NCBI RefSeq assembly: GCF_040712315.1
Contig: NC_134017.1
Location: 17,452,001-17,516,000 of the forward strand
Direction: 5' to 3'
Length of the DNA: 64,000 bases
DNA from: Castanea sativa
Taxonomy: Eukaryota > Streptophyta > Magnoliopsida > Fagales > Fagaceae
Each line of letters opens with the position of its first letter. Positions within the stretch are counted from its first letter, which is position 1. A model generated the notes under the pieces. The model did no database searches and was not told the DNA's origin. It saw only the letters and a list, made by a program, of their open reading frames with translations. This document shows positions 22,008 to 32,929 of the stretch, in pieces. The translations under genes were made by a program, and so were the position numbers.

Positions 22008-23008
22008 TGATAGGCCAAAAATGTATTGACCCCTTGTGACGAATTAACCAATTAATTATCTAAGTCAATTAATTAGGTTCAATTACATGCAATGAGCATG
22101 GTCTCACAAACAAATCACCAAATAAATAAATGCAGCGAAAATTAAATTTGACACGGTGATTTGTTTACGAATGGAGAAAACCTCCAAGGCAAAAACCCCA
22201 CCGGGTGATTTTAAGGTCATTACTCCCGAGAATCCACTATTATCAAAACAAGCAGTTACAAGTAAAGGAATCCCAGTACTTTATACCAACCTACAGTTGA
22301 ACCCTTACCCCAATACCCAATTGGACTTATTCTGTAGTGACAATCTCTCCCTTGTATTGCACAGCTCCCAATACGTGACTAACCAATTATGTAGATCCTA
22401 GTACGTGACTTCAATCACCAACTTGAAAAGGATGTTGGCTACAAAGTTCTTTTGCTCTTCAAAAGATGAAAATCGTGAAGTTGCTTGGTCACAAAATCCT
22501 ATGGTGTACAAACACAGCAACTTCTTCAAGAACTAGGGAAAACTAGGTTTTCAATCACACTTTTGGAATTATGCTCTTGTGCAATTGTGCTCTCAGCTAT
22601 GTAACCTAATACGGCCCTTAAAATAATTCTTATATATGTTTAGGGTTATGAGAAAAGAAATCTCAAACACATAATCATGGATTGAATGAAAAACAGTCCA
22701 AAAAACCTAAGTTTTATAAACCTTGACAGATACCCTAGCTGTCGAGCTGTTGTCAAGCCACGAGCTAGAGCAGATCTTTAAATCTCGATAGATGCTAGTT
22801 GTTGAGCTTAATAAACAACACTTTTCACACTTGAATCTTGGACAGACTTGCATGGCTTCAATGCCTGGACTTAAACTCTTATTCCTTAAAGTATTAGACA
22901 CATCCTAGATCTACCCAATTACAAGTAAAGTGCATTTTGTCAAAGGATTAGCAAATTACAAAAAATGTTGACATATGTTCCTAACATCCAATCACATATG
23001 TTCTAACA
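22008..23008 (-). repeat. 5' LTR of nested family A copy 1
   Basis: A 1001-bp LTR next to the PBS (21994-22005). It resembles the solo LTR at 73-1076 more than the LTRs at 6085 and 12768. Confidence 0.87.
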
Positions 23009-23399
23009 GACCAGATAAAAAAACCCTAGAAAGAGAGTCCAAAATGCACCCGAACACGAATGTGTATTCGACACCCAAGAGCACCATTCGGCACTTTAAA
23101 AGTGCTCATATTTGCTGATCCTCTCTGATATTTGCTGCTAAAATTAGGGTTTTTAGGCTTCAAATATAATTGAATAAATTTCTTTAAACCCTAAAACATC
23201 CTCTTAAGAACAAGAAGTGCTCCATGCAAGAGGTTATTTTCAATCACCCTTTCCTCTTTTTTTTTTTTTTTTATGCTTCTTGTTTATGATGATGCATGTT
23301 TTCCTTTATCCATAATATGAATTGTTAATTGTGGTTTTGTTAAAGCATGATCTTAATTTTGTGATCTCTTTTTTAATTTCAATAATATGCATATAACCA

Positions 23400-23709
23400 A
23401 TAATTTTTCTAAAATAAAAACAGATCTGCATCTTTCTTGGATGTTAGTTTGAATTTTTCTTAAAATAAAAATAGATTTGCACCTTTCTTAGATGTAGATC
23501 TAAAATTTTCTTAATCCAAAAACATATTTGCATCTTTATTGGATGTAGATTTGAATTTTTTTTTAATCCAAAAATGAATCTACATCTTTCTTAGATGTAG
23601 ATCTGAATTTTTCTTAATCAAAACAGATCTACCTCTTTATTAGATGCAGATTTGAATTTTTCTTAAATAAAAAACTGGTTTGTATCTTTCACAGATATAA
23701 ATTTGAGTT
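23400..23709 (+). repeat. LTR-internal minisatellite, ~58-bp units
   Basis: About five imperfect units of the form AGATCTGCATCTTTCTTGG, ATGTAGATCTGAATTTTTCTT, AAT/AAAA. The same array is at 58010-58300 in the 3' LTR, so it is part of the LTR and predates the insertion at 23710. AGATCT continues as a spaced motif downstream. Confidence 0.75.
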
Positions 23710-24732
23710 TGATAGGCCAAAAACGTATTGACCCCTTGTGATGGATTAATTGATTTATTAGCCAAGTTTATTAATTAATCAAATTAACATGCAAACGAGT
23801 GGTAGCACAAACAAATCACCAATAAACTAAATTATGCAGCGGAAAATAAATGACACGGTGATTTGTTTACAAATAGGGAAAACCTACATGGTAAAAACCC
23901 CACCGGGAGATTTTAAGGTCACCGCTCCCGAAATTCTACTATTATCACAATAAGCGGTTACAAGTAAAGGAATCGCAAGTACCTTACCAACCTACAGTTG
24001 AACACTTACCCCAATACCCAATTGGACTTGTTCTGTAGTGACAATTTCTCCTTTTGATGCATGACTTCCAAGTACGTGACTAACCAATTGCGTAGATCCC
24101 AATACGTGACTTCAATCACCAACTAGAGAAGATTTGTTGGCTGCAAAGTTCTTCAATTCATCCACACGATGAAGATCAAGAAGATGCTTGGTTACAAAAT
24201 CTTATGGTGCAAAAACACAGCAACTTCTTCACAAGTAAGATAAAATACGGCAAGAACTTCGTCTCAAGTTACAATTTGCATGAACAAGGAATTCTCAATG
24301 CTTGTGCAACTTGCCACACTTTGATGGCCCTTAAAATAATCCTTTTATATGTCTAGGGTTAAGAGAAAAGAAGGCCCAAAGACACATCCATGGATTAGAA
24401 TTAAAACAGAACTAGGAATCTGTTTTTCTTAAATCTCGACAACTACAGGTGTCGAGGTGCTGTTGAGCAGCTGTCGAGCCTCGAGGCTAGAAAAACTTCT
24501 TAAAGCTCGATAGATGCAGCTGTCGAGCTTTAATGAAAAGCACTTCTCAACTTGTTTCTTGGACAAACTTCATGGCTTTAACACTTGATCTTGAAACCTT
24601 GTTTCTTGAAGCATTAACCTCATCATAATTCTACCCAATTACAAGTAAAGTGCGTTTTGACAAAAGATTAGCCAATTACATAAATAATGAATGACATATG
24701 TTCTAAACAAGTGAAACACATATGTCCTAACA
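23710..24732 (-). repeat. 3' LTR of nested family A copy 2
   Basis: A 1023-bp LTR with the A2-type head (TGTTAGGACATATGTGTTTC in element sense). It lies immediately beside a 25-bp (TA)n tract at 24774-24798 within the element. Confidence 0.87.
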
Positions 24733-24767
24733 CATATGTCCTAGAAATAGGTGAAAGAAACATACAA

Positions 24768-24798
<31 letters not shown>

Positions 24799-25033
24799 AC
24801 AAAATAAGCACAATGTATGTAATAATGGTCACAAGACCTAAGGTACAAGAAGAAAAAAAATGTATCTAAAGTAGAGAAAAGAAAAAGATACAAGTAATCC
24901 TCACTGCATCCCTCAGCACTCAACACTCCTCCTAACAAAAATGTCCCTATACAAACTCTCCCTAAGCATGATTACTCTCATATAACCCAAAACTACTCCC
25001 CCTTTTTGTCACGAGTAACAAAGGGTAGAGTGT

Positions 25034-26186
25034 CAAGTAGGCATCTCATCGGTAGAGCTAGCATCTCCATCATCATCATCATCCGAAGCATCATCGTCAT
25101 CACCATCATCATCCCCAAACGTGAAAGCTATAGGAGGTGGTGAAGGAGAAGCCTACCAATGCGACCAACATGAACATTCACCTGATACAACTCTGTAGAG
25201 AGTGCATCGAGGCGAGCATCCATGCGCTGAAGTTGCGCCATGATATCTCCTAGTGACACATCGCTCGTATAAAAGGAGGGAGCGGATGAAGCACGAGCAA
25301 ATCTGGATGGAGCGGAACGGGAGGAGGGAGCGGTTGAACCTGTCTAACGCGACCAAAACTGTGCCTCACTACATTTTACGGTAGCGGCATCTATGGCAAC
25401 CATAACAGAAAAAGGGTCAGAGATAGGAAAAGGGATAGAGAAATGGTGTAAAATCCTCGTGATAACGGAAGGAAAGATGAGCTTATCATGGGTAGCCGTA
25501 TCCTTATACATATCTAAAATAGAAAAGATGAAATGTGAAGGAAAGTCAATGGTAAGATCGTCAATAAGAGACAACAGAAGACGAGCACGAGGCTCTATAA
25601 TAGAGTTGTAGTGAGAAAGAGGATGCAGAACAAACATCATTACCATGTTCAAAAAATGAGGACCTTTAGCAAAAGGTCGACATGACATATACTGGTGCTC
25701 ACCCCAATCAGAAGGGCACTCACTAAAAGCAGAAATCAGCTTGTCTTTGGACATAGTTCTTAGACGCTCACAACCAAGGTAGTCAGGATGTGCAACCCTC
25801 AGAACATGGAGCACATCGGATACCAACTCCAGTGTGACGACAATGTGCGTACCTCGAATGCGAGTGATAAAGAAAGGTACTGAATAATTGAATCCATGCA
25901 TGTTGGAGTAAAACTCCTGAACCAGCACGGAAGGACAAGTGACCGAGACGTCACACAGTGATTCCCATTCCCGTTTGTGAAAGACATTGGGAAGGTCAGT
26001 GTCGGCAAAGTCTGCCAGAACAACGTGGCGTTCCGAATGAACACCTCATTTAGAGAAGTTCTCTAAGAAATCCTGATGGGATTTCTTATCACAGAACTGA
26101 ACAGAGATAGGAGTGGAATCAGAAGATTAAGAGGCCCTAGAACAAAGAGGGTTTTGGGTCAAAATAGACTTACGTTTAGGTGTCAT
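25034..26186 (-). pseudogene. Family A ORF2, nested copy 2 (least broken middle)
   Basis: Starts at 26186 and ends TGA at 25034-25036. It holds the longest uninterrupted ORF2 segment of the window, 25344-25928 (194 codons): EFYSNMHGFNYSVPFFITR, RGTHIVVTLELVSDVLHVLR, DYLGCERLRTMSKDKLIS, CRPFAKGPHFLNMVMMFVLH, SHFIFSILDMYKDTATHDKLIF and a conserved C-terminal YDAATVK-like segment. The tail is Asp/Ser-rich through GAT repeats (25060-25125). Stops occur near 26090-26130, and frame shifts separate the N-terminal and C-terminal parts. Confidence 0.8.
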
Positions 26187-28133
26187 AAACACTACTAACG
26201 CAAACAGAAAGAGAGGGGGAAGATAGAAACAATCAGAAAAGTCACAAAATAGTTCAAATATAACAAGTATATTGAAAATAAAGGATGTATGCATGGGGAA
26301 TGCATGAATATGTGACATGCACTATGAGCAACATCATGGGCTCAGCCCAATCCAATCCTACCAGAACACAAACATATTTCACACATCTAAATGCATGAAA
26401 ATATTGTTATAATGTGAATGTGATGCAATGCATGGAGTTTTTAAGATAAAAACTACAAAACCCATCCCAAAAATTTCAACAAAAACTTATCAATTTTGAA
26501 AAACCCCAAAATTTTTCAAAAACCCCAAAATCTAGGTTTCAAAAACATGAAATGCATGCAGAATGATGAATAAGAAGCTTACCAAGTGAAGAAAAACTTG
26601 AAGAAGCCTTGAGAAAAGATTTGGAGTGAGAGAGAGAGAGTTTGAGAAGTTGAAAAGACAAATCTGTCGAGAGAGAGATCGAGAGAAATGAGAACCGGAT
26701 CGCATAGAACCTTTAAATAGAACCTCAATAAATCTTGAAAAATGCAGGTATCGAGAGGTGTTGAGACATCTGTTGAGGTAGGTGTCAAGAAATACACGAC
26801 GATGGATCCATCTATCGAAAAGGTGTCGAGAGCCAAACACAAACAAGAGAGCTAAAGCTCGATCGATCCACCAGGTGTCGAGAAGCTATTGAGAGGACAG
26901 AAAGTTTCTCAATCGATCCAGAAGGTGTCAAGAAGCTATCGAGATTGCGATAAGAAAAAGCTGAGAAGCTCAACAGACAGCCAGGTATCGAGGAGGTGTC
27001 GAGCCAACTTTTCAAAACAGTTTTTCGAGAAGGGAAAAGCATAAATATGAATGCAATCAATCATGCAACTCAACCAATGATCCAATCAACATATAAGACT
27101 CTCAAAAACATCTCTCAACAACAATCTTGAGCACATGGATCTCAAAACACGCACTCACACACTAAACAAGTTTACCAATTTTATTTTTCAAAAATAAGTC
27201 AAGACAGTTTAGTGAGTATACATCAACACATGTAAACCTTGTGATGGCCAAATCACATTGTACCTGCACATGTATCAAAAGTAGCAAAGAATATTGCGTG
27301 TTGTGTGTGAAGAACATCGCAAGATTGCACAAGTGTCTCTATGTTATAACGATTTGAGATATGAGAAAATCACTTTAACTCACACACAATCATAACTGTT
27401 TGATGGAAACTATCATCTTTGAGGTACATCCTATAACTCCCACATCTCCTAGAAAATACGCTTGCAATCATAGTTAAAGCATTTTTTTATCTTTTTACTT
27501 TTATTTTCTTTGCATATTTTCTTTTTATTAAGCAAGCCATGCATGGGTATATGAAAGAGAGAAAAGAGATACCGAGTTATGTTAAGCTTTTGACATTGCA
27601 CTTTTGCTATGCCGAAGCATACAGATGTCATTGACATTGCACTTTTGCTATGCTAAAGCATACAGATGTCATATCATGATTGATGAGTAACAGTGGTGAG
27701 ATGGTTATTTATGCCTTTCCCTTAGGATTTTCTAGTTTAACCCGTCAAAAAGAGTGATACGAGTGTTAAGTTCAAGAGATCACTTAACCTTACTCATCAC
27801 AAACAAAGAGCTACAAAACTCACTTGCTTAGTCATGTATAGAAATGCTTATCTAAGCTACAAGAGATACAAAGTTTAGAAAACTATGTTTCAATGGCCAT
27901 TTTATGGTTCACAAGAACCGATGTACACAAAACACACACTGTTTTTATATTTTTTCTGATTTTTCAAAATTTGTTTTTTAATTTTAAACAAAATTGAAAA
28001 CACACAAACAAAAACACGTTAAACAAGACAAAACAATGCATAAAACTAGGCTGACTCAAAAACATTTAAGTAAAACACACAAGTAAATGCAAAACAAAAA
28101 CAAGAAGGGGAGAGAGAGAAAAAAGTGAATAAA

Positions 28134-31100
28134 TCACTTGGAACCCTTTTCCTTCAACACCTTGGAAGAACCTTTCCTCTTAGCAAATCCTTGAATCAAT
28201 GATGAAGGGGAAGGATTGAAACCGTTCAAGTTCGAAAGGAACATGAGGGCTTTAAGAAGATCTCCAAGAGGAGCAAGAGAGGTTTAAAGTTGATTCTAGT
28301 TCCCAAATGCTATCATGCCATTGCTCTGTTGGATGGCTAACCACTTATAGCAATTTGGTCGAATATGACCGGAAATACTACAATGATGACAAAGATGCTG
28401 CTTCTTCTGTTTAGGCTTTTCAGAGTTAGCCTTCTTAGTCCTAGGGTTTTTAGTGTCCATCTTCTCAAGCTTAGGGGGTGCTCCTAAGATAGATTTACAT
28501 TTGTCTTAGTTCTTACTAGCTAATTCAATTTTAACATCATTGTTCTCAATTTTAATATTATTAGCAGAAGGAACAAAAATAGTAGTACTAGCAGAAGCAA
28601 TATTAGAAGAAGAGAATTCATACCCTAATCCTATTCGATCAGAAGTAGATTTCTGAATGCTGAGCATCTCATCCAGCTTCGCACTTGATGCCTTCTCCAA
28701 TTGAGCTCTAACTTGAAACAACTCTGCTTCAAGCTTCTTGATCTTCTCAGCCAAGAAGTTGTTCTTGAATCTCAGTGCCCCAATAGTTTGATTAGCTTCA
28801 TCAAATTTTGTGGAAAGTTCCACACGGTTAAGTTCCACATCACTGAGCTTCTTGGTGGCTAGCCTATATAGTTAAAGGAAAAATTATAGTTTTGTATCTC
28901 ATACAAAACACACAGCGGAAGAGACAAATAAGGATCTATTTAATTCATGATTGATAACATGCACTATGTAAATTTTAGAATTTAAGAACAAGACGGCGTA
29001 CCTTGGTGTGGAGAAATTCAAAACAAAGATTAGAAGCACTTGGGAACACTTTTAATCTTCACTCCAATTCTACTTTACGCCTAAGATGTGTGGTCTCTCA
29101 ATCAATTTTTCAAAGGGAGAATGAAAGTGTCTCTCACACTCCCTCACACACCGTTTCTTATTTCACCAATAAAAATTCTGTATGTTTCTCCTTTTATAAC
29201 TAACTGATTATCTAATTGGGTTGGCCCATTGGGCCTTTCCAATTGGGCTTTAGTGTGTGGCTTGGAGTGGGACCAAAAGGGACCAATAAGACACTAGCTC
29301 CAATGGGCCTTGGGCTTTTCCGTCAACTCTTGACAAGTCCAAAGTTACCATTAATTATATTTAATACCACTATATAAATATAATTGCACTCTAGGCCTTA
29401 TTAATAAATTATATCCCAAGACTTTATTATACATGCAACCCCTTCATAAAATATTCGTAGTAACATAAAGTCATAAATGTAGACTGCCACTTTATAAATT
29501 ACTACATCTTATCCTTGAGTACCCAGTTTAATCCTTTAACGTTATTCATTATCTATTTATGAAATCCAATTTCATAAATACATACTTTAGTAATTTCTTA
29601 CTAAAGTGGTTAGGCCTAACTCTCTGAATAACTGACCCCATTAAACTTATCTCAAGGAAATATTTTATATCTCCATCAAGAGATTATGAATTCCATCTTG
29701 AGAATATATGTTCCATCAACACTAAATGTGGTTGCCCAACATACTGAGGTTTTGACCGTCACTTTAGATCTCACTCCTGATATATCAAAGCAACCTACAC
29801 CTCATGATCAAGTCCATTATTCTCTCAGGATTAAGATTTCATGCAAATAGAAGTCGTGAGATTTATTATTCATTTGACAGTCGTTAGGAGAATAATAAAT
29901 CTCACAGCGATCTTGTTCAATATGTCTTAACTCTTAAAACATATCAACATATCAACTAGAAGTCTCCACTTCCATGATCAAGACAAACCATCTTAGTTGA
30001 TACGTTATAGTCTTCGCAGATGAAATTCTCAATTTCATCACCAACTACGAACTATAAATTCTGAGTTTACAAAGAACTTGTGATTTACATCTTCTGTGAC
30101 TTTTCACATAAATCACATACAATGCATCTCATGGACTATATGATAATGTCCCATATTCATGTTACCATTATTTTAGATAATAATAAAATAACTTTATCAG
30201 TCACAATATTAAGTCATACATCATGTCATACATAATGTCATACATAATATCATACATAATATCATACATAGCATCATACAATAGGATTTAAGGGCACAAA
30301 TCCTAACAATAGTTTCTCATGTTTCTCAGAAAGCTTGTAATGTTTCTCATAGGCTATATGGATATCATCTTGATCATCCATCTTTTCAAACTTGGATTCC
30401 ACCAATTGCTCTTCTTCATCCACATCTTCAACAATCCCTTCAGTAGGATTAACAGTGGTAGTGAAGGCATTCAAAATTCCGTCATCTTCATTGTCAGAAT
30501 CATCCTCAGGCTCAGTGTTGCTCAAAGTAGTAGCTAGTACCCTGCTCTTCCCAATGCTCTTGAGATATGTGGGACACTCCTGTTTCATGTGACCGAAGCC
30601 TTGACATCTGAAGCACTTAGGTCCTGCGGGAACAGTGTACTGACTGCCATCCCTAGCATCCTTCTTCCCTTTATCTTGGCTCTTGAACTGAGAAGAACTA
30701 GATTGCCTACGGTCCTTGACGAAGCCTTTTCCATTGGCATTTTTCATGAATTTCTTGAATTGCCTGGTGATGTAGGATTTCATCTTAGAGTCTTCATCAT
30801 CTGATGACTCATCTATCTCATTGCTCTTGGTTTTTAGTGCCATGCTTTTGCTTTTTCCTGACTTGCCAATTCTTATCAACCCTAGCTCATAGGTTTGCAG
30901 ATTACCAACCAGCTCAGTCAGAGGAATCTTGTCAATATCTTTTGATTCCTCTATCGTCGTGATCTTGGCATGGAATCTCTCGGATAGAGATCTAAGCACC
31001 TTCCTCACAATCTTGGGTTCAGGAATGGTTTCCCCAAGATTGAAGGTCGAGTTCACTATGTCCTTGAGCTTGGCATAGAAGTCATCAAATGACTCATCCT

Positions 31101-31428
31101 CCTCCATCTTAATTTCTTTGAAGCTTGTAGTGAGCCTTTGTAGCTTCGAATCTTTGATAGCCTTTGTTCCCTCATAGGTTGTCTAGAAGATGGTCCATAC
31201 TTCCTTAGCAGTTTCAGTGGAGGATATCTTCTTGAACTCCTCATTAGTGACCACACTAAATAAGGTATCCAATGCTCTACTGTTGAAGTTTGCTGCCTTG
31301 ATCTTGGCTTCATCCCAATCGGCCGGCGCTTCTTTAGGCTTGGTCCAGCTTATCTCCATAGCTTGCCACACCTTCTCATCTAAAGACTGCAAGAAAGGAG
31401 GTATAATAAGAGACTGACCTCTATCCAT
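28134..31428 (-). pseudogene. gag: Family A Gag, nested copy 2, interrupted by a solo LTR
   Basis: Starts ATG at 31426-31428 and ends TGA at 28134-28136; the solo LTR 28873-30308 sits between the two halves. The long open part (30314-31107) keeps the gag core, a clean CCHC knuckle CFRCQGFGHMKQEC near 30580-30620 and an acidic EDVDEEEQLVESKFEKMDDQDD stretch. The second knuckle region (CHHCSISGHIRPNC-like) is near 28360-28400. An in-frame 48-bp deletion near 31395 removes exactly the region that carries the codon-21 TAG in the other copies. Confidence 0.83.
28873..30308 (-). mobile_element. Solo LTR, Copia family B-prime, in gag of nested copy 2
   Basis: A 1436-bp LTR. In element sense it starts TGTTAGGATTTGTGCCC and ends near TTTTTCCTTTA. 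Target duplication ATAGT (28868-28872, 30309-30313). No internal sequence remains. It is closely related to the forward copy at 46594-48010 and, over most of its length, to the family B LTRs at 35808 and 42317. Confidence 0.88.
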
Positions 31429-31498
31429 GACAAACAGGGGTCAATGGATCACACACAAAAATAAACCCTAATTAGAATGTGCCTGTTCTGATACCACT

Positions 31499-32532
31499 TG
31501 ATAGGCCAAAAATGTATTGACCCCTTGTGATGGATTAATTGATTAATTAGCCAAGTTTATTAATTAATCAAATTAACATGCAAATGCGTGGTAGCACAAA
31601 CAAATCACCAATAAACTAAAGTATGCAGTGGAAAATAATTGACACGGTGATTTGTTTACGAATGGGGAAAACCTACATGACAAAAACCCCACTGTGTGAT
31701 TTTAAGGTCACCACTCCCGAAATTCTACTATTATCACAACAAGCGATTACAAGTAAAAGAATCCCAAGTACCTTACCAACCTACAGTTGAACCCTTACCC
31801 CAATACCTAATTGGACTTGTTCTGTAGTGACAATTTCTCCTTTTGATTCACGGCTCCTAAGTACGTGACTAACCAATTTCGTGGATCCCAGTACGCGACT
31901 TCAATCACCAACTAGAGAAGATTTGTTGGTTGCAAAGTTCTTCAATTCATCCACATGATAAAGATCAAGAAGATGCATGGTTACAAAACCCTATGGTGCA
32001 AAGACACAGCAACTTTTTCACAAGAAAAATGAACTAGGGCAAGAACTTCGTCTCATGTTACAATTTGCATGAACAAGGAATTCTCAATGCTTGTGCAACT
32101 TGCCACACTTTGATGGCTTTTAAAATAATCCTTTTATATGTTTATGGTTAAGAGAAAAGAAGGCCGAAAGACGCATCCACGGATTAGAATTAAAACAGAA
32201 CTAGGAATCTATTTTTCTTAAATCTCCACAGCTACAGGTGTCGAGGTGCTGTCGAGCAGCTGTCAAGCCTCGGGGCTAGAACAGCTTTTTAAAGCTCGAT
32301 AGATGCAGCTGTTGAGCCAGCTGTCAAGCTTTAATGAAAAGCACTTCTCAACTTGTTTCTTAAAAGACTTCATGGCCTTAACACTTGATCTTGAAACCTT
32401 GTTCCTTGAAGCATTAACCTTATCCTAATTCTACCCAATTACAAGTAAAGTACGTTTTGACAAAAGATTAGCCAATTACATAAATAATGAATGACATATG
32501 TTCTAAACAAGTGAAACACATATGTCCTAACA
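31499..32532 (-). repeat. 5' LTR of nested family A copy 2
   Basis: A 1034-bp LTR beside the PBS (31485-31496), ending at the target duplication GAGTT. Confidence 0.88.
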
Positions 32533-32929
32533 GAGTTTTTTAACATATGCAGATTTTGAAACAAAGAAAAAGATTATGCATGATTGTGTTTGTGGTTATT
32601 TTGTTTTGGTTGTTTCATAGCATAAATTTATTTTATGAGTGAAATTCTATTCATAAAAAAATCTTTTCCATTTTTGAACATATAAAAACAGATCTGGTTT
32701 TTCTGTCATCAAAAAACCATTTGTTTTAGTTCTTAAAAATAGATCTGCTCTTTTATAAATCAAAAGCCATTTTTTCAAGTTCTTAAAAACAGATCTGATA
32801 CTTTTTCAAATTAAAAGACTTTGTTTTATATAATAAACACATATCTGAATTTTTATCTCCAAAAACCACTTTTTTACATATTACAAAACAAATCTAGCAT
32901 TTTTAACAAATCAAAGTCAATTTTTTGTA

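Larger units (their letters stand above)
15598..23008 (-). mobile_element. Nested family A copy 1 (A1 type), reversed
   Basis: Inserted in the Tat 5' LTR. On the plus strand it runs TGATAGGCC...CTAACA. Flanks are GATTG and GACCA where the intact 3' LTR has GACCG, so a target duplication exists but both copies have mutated. The right LTR (22008-23008) is the 5' LTR, followed by the PBS at 21994-22005; the left LTR (15598-16524) is the 3' LTR. Contents match 6085-13732: gag and ORF2 without pol. The PPT next to the 3' LTR is missing. Confidence 0.87.
23710..32532 (-). mobile_element. Nested family A copy 2 (A2 type), reversed
   Basis: Inserted in the Tat 5' LTR with target duplication GAGTT (23705-23709, 32533-32537). 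Right LTR 31499-32532 is the 5' LTR with PBS 31485-31496; left LTR 23710-24732 is the 3' LTR. It has gag, spacer and ORF2 and no pol, like its relatives. The PPT and roughly 300 bp before the 3' LTR are deleted: a duplicated CACATATGTCCTA joins the LTR directly to sequence normally much further inside. A solo LTR (28873-30308) interrupts gag. Confidence 0.9.

Noticed and set aside
707..22401. Similar open frames antisense to family A LTRs (707-913 and 22156-22401)
   Set aside because: They look conserved only because both lie in copies of the same LTR; no domain, and other LTR copies interrupt them.
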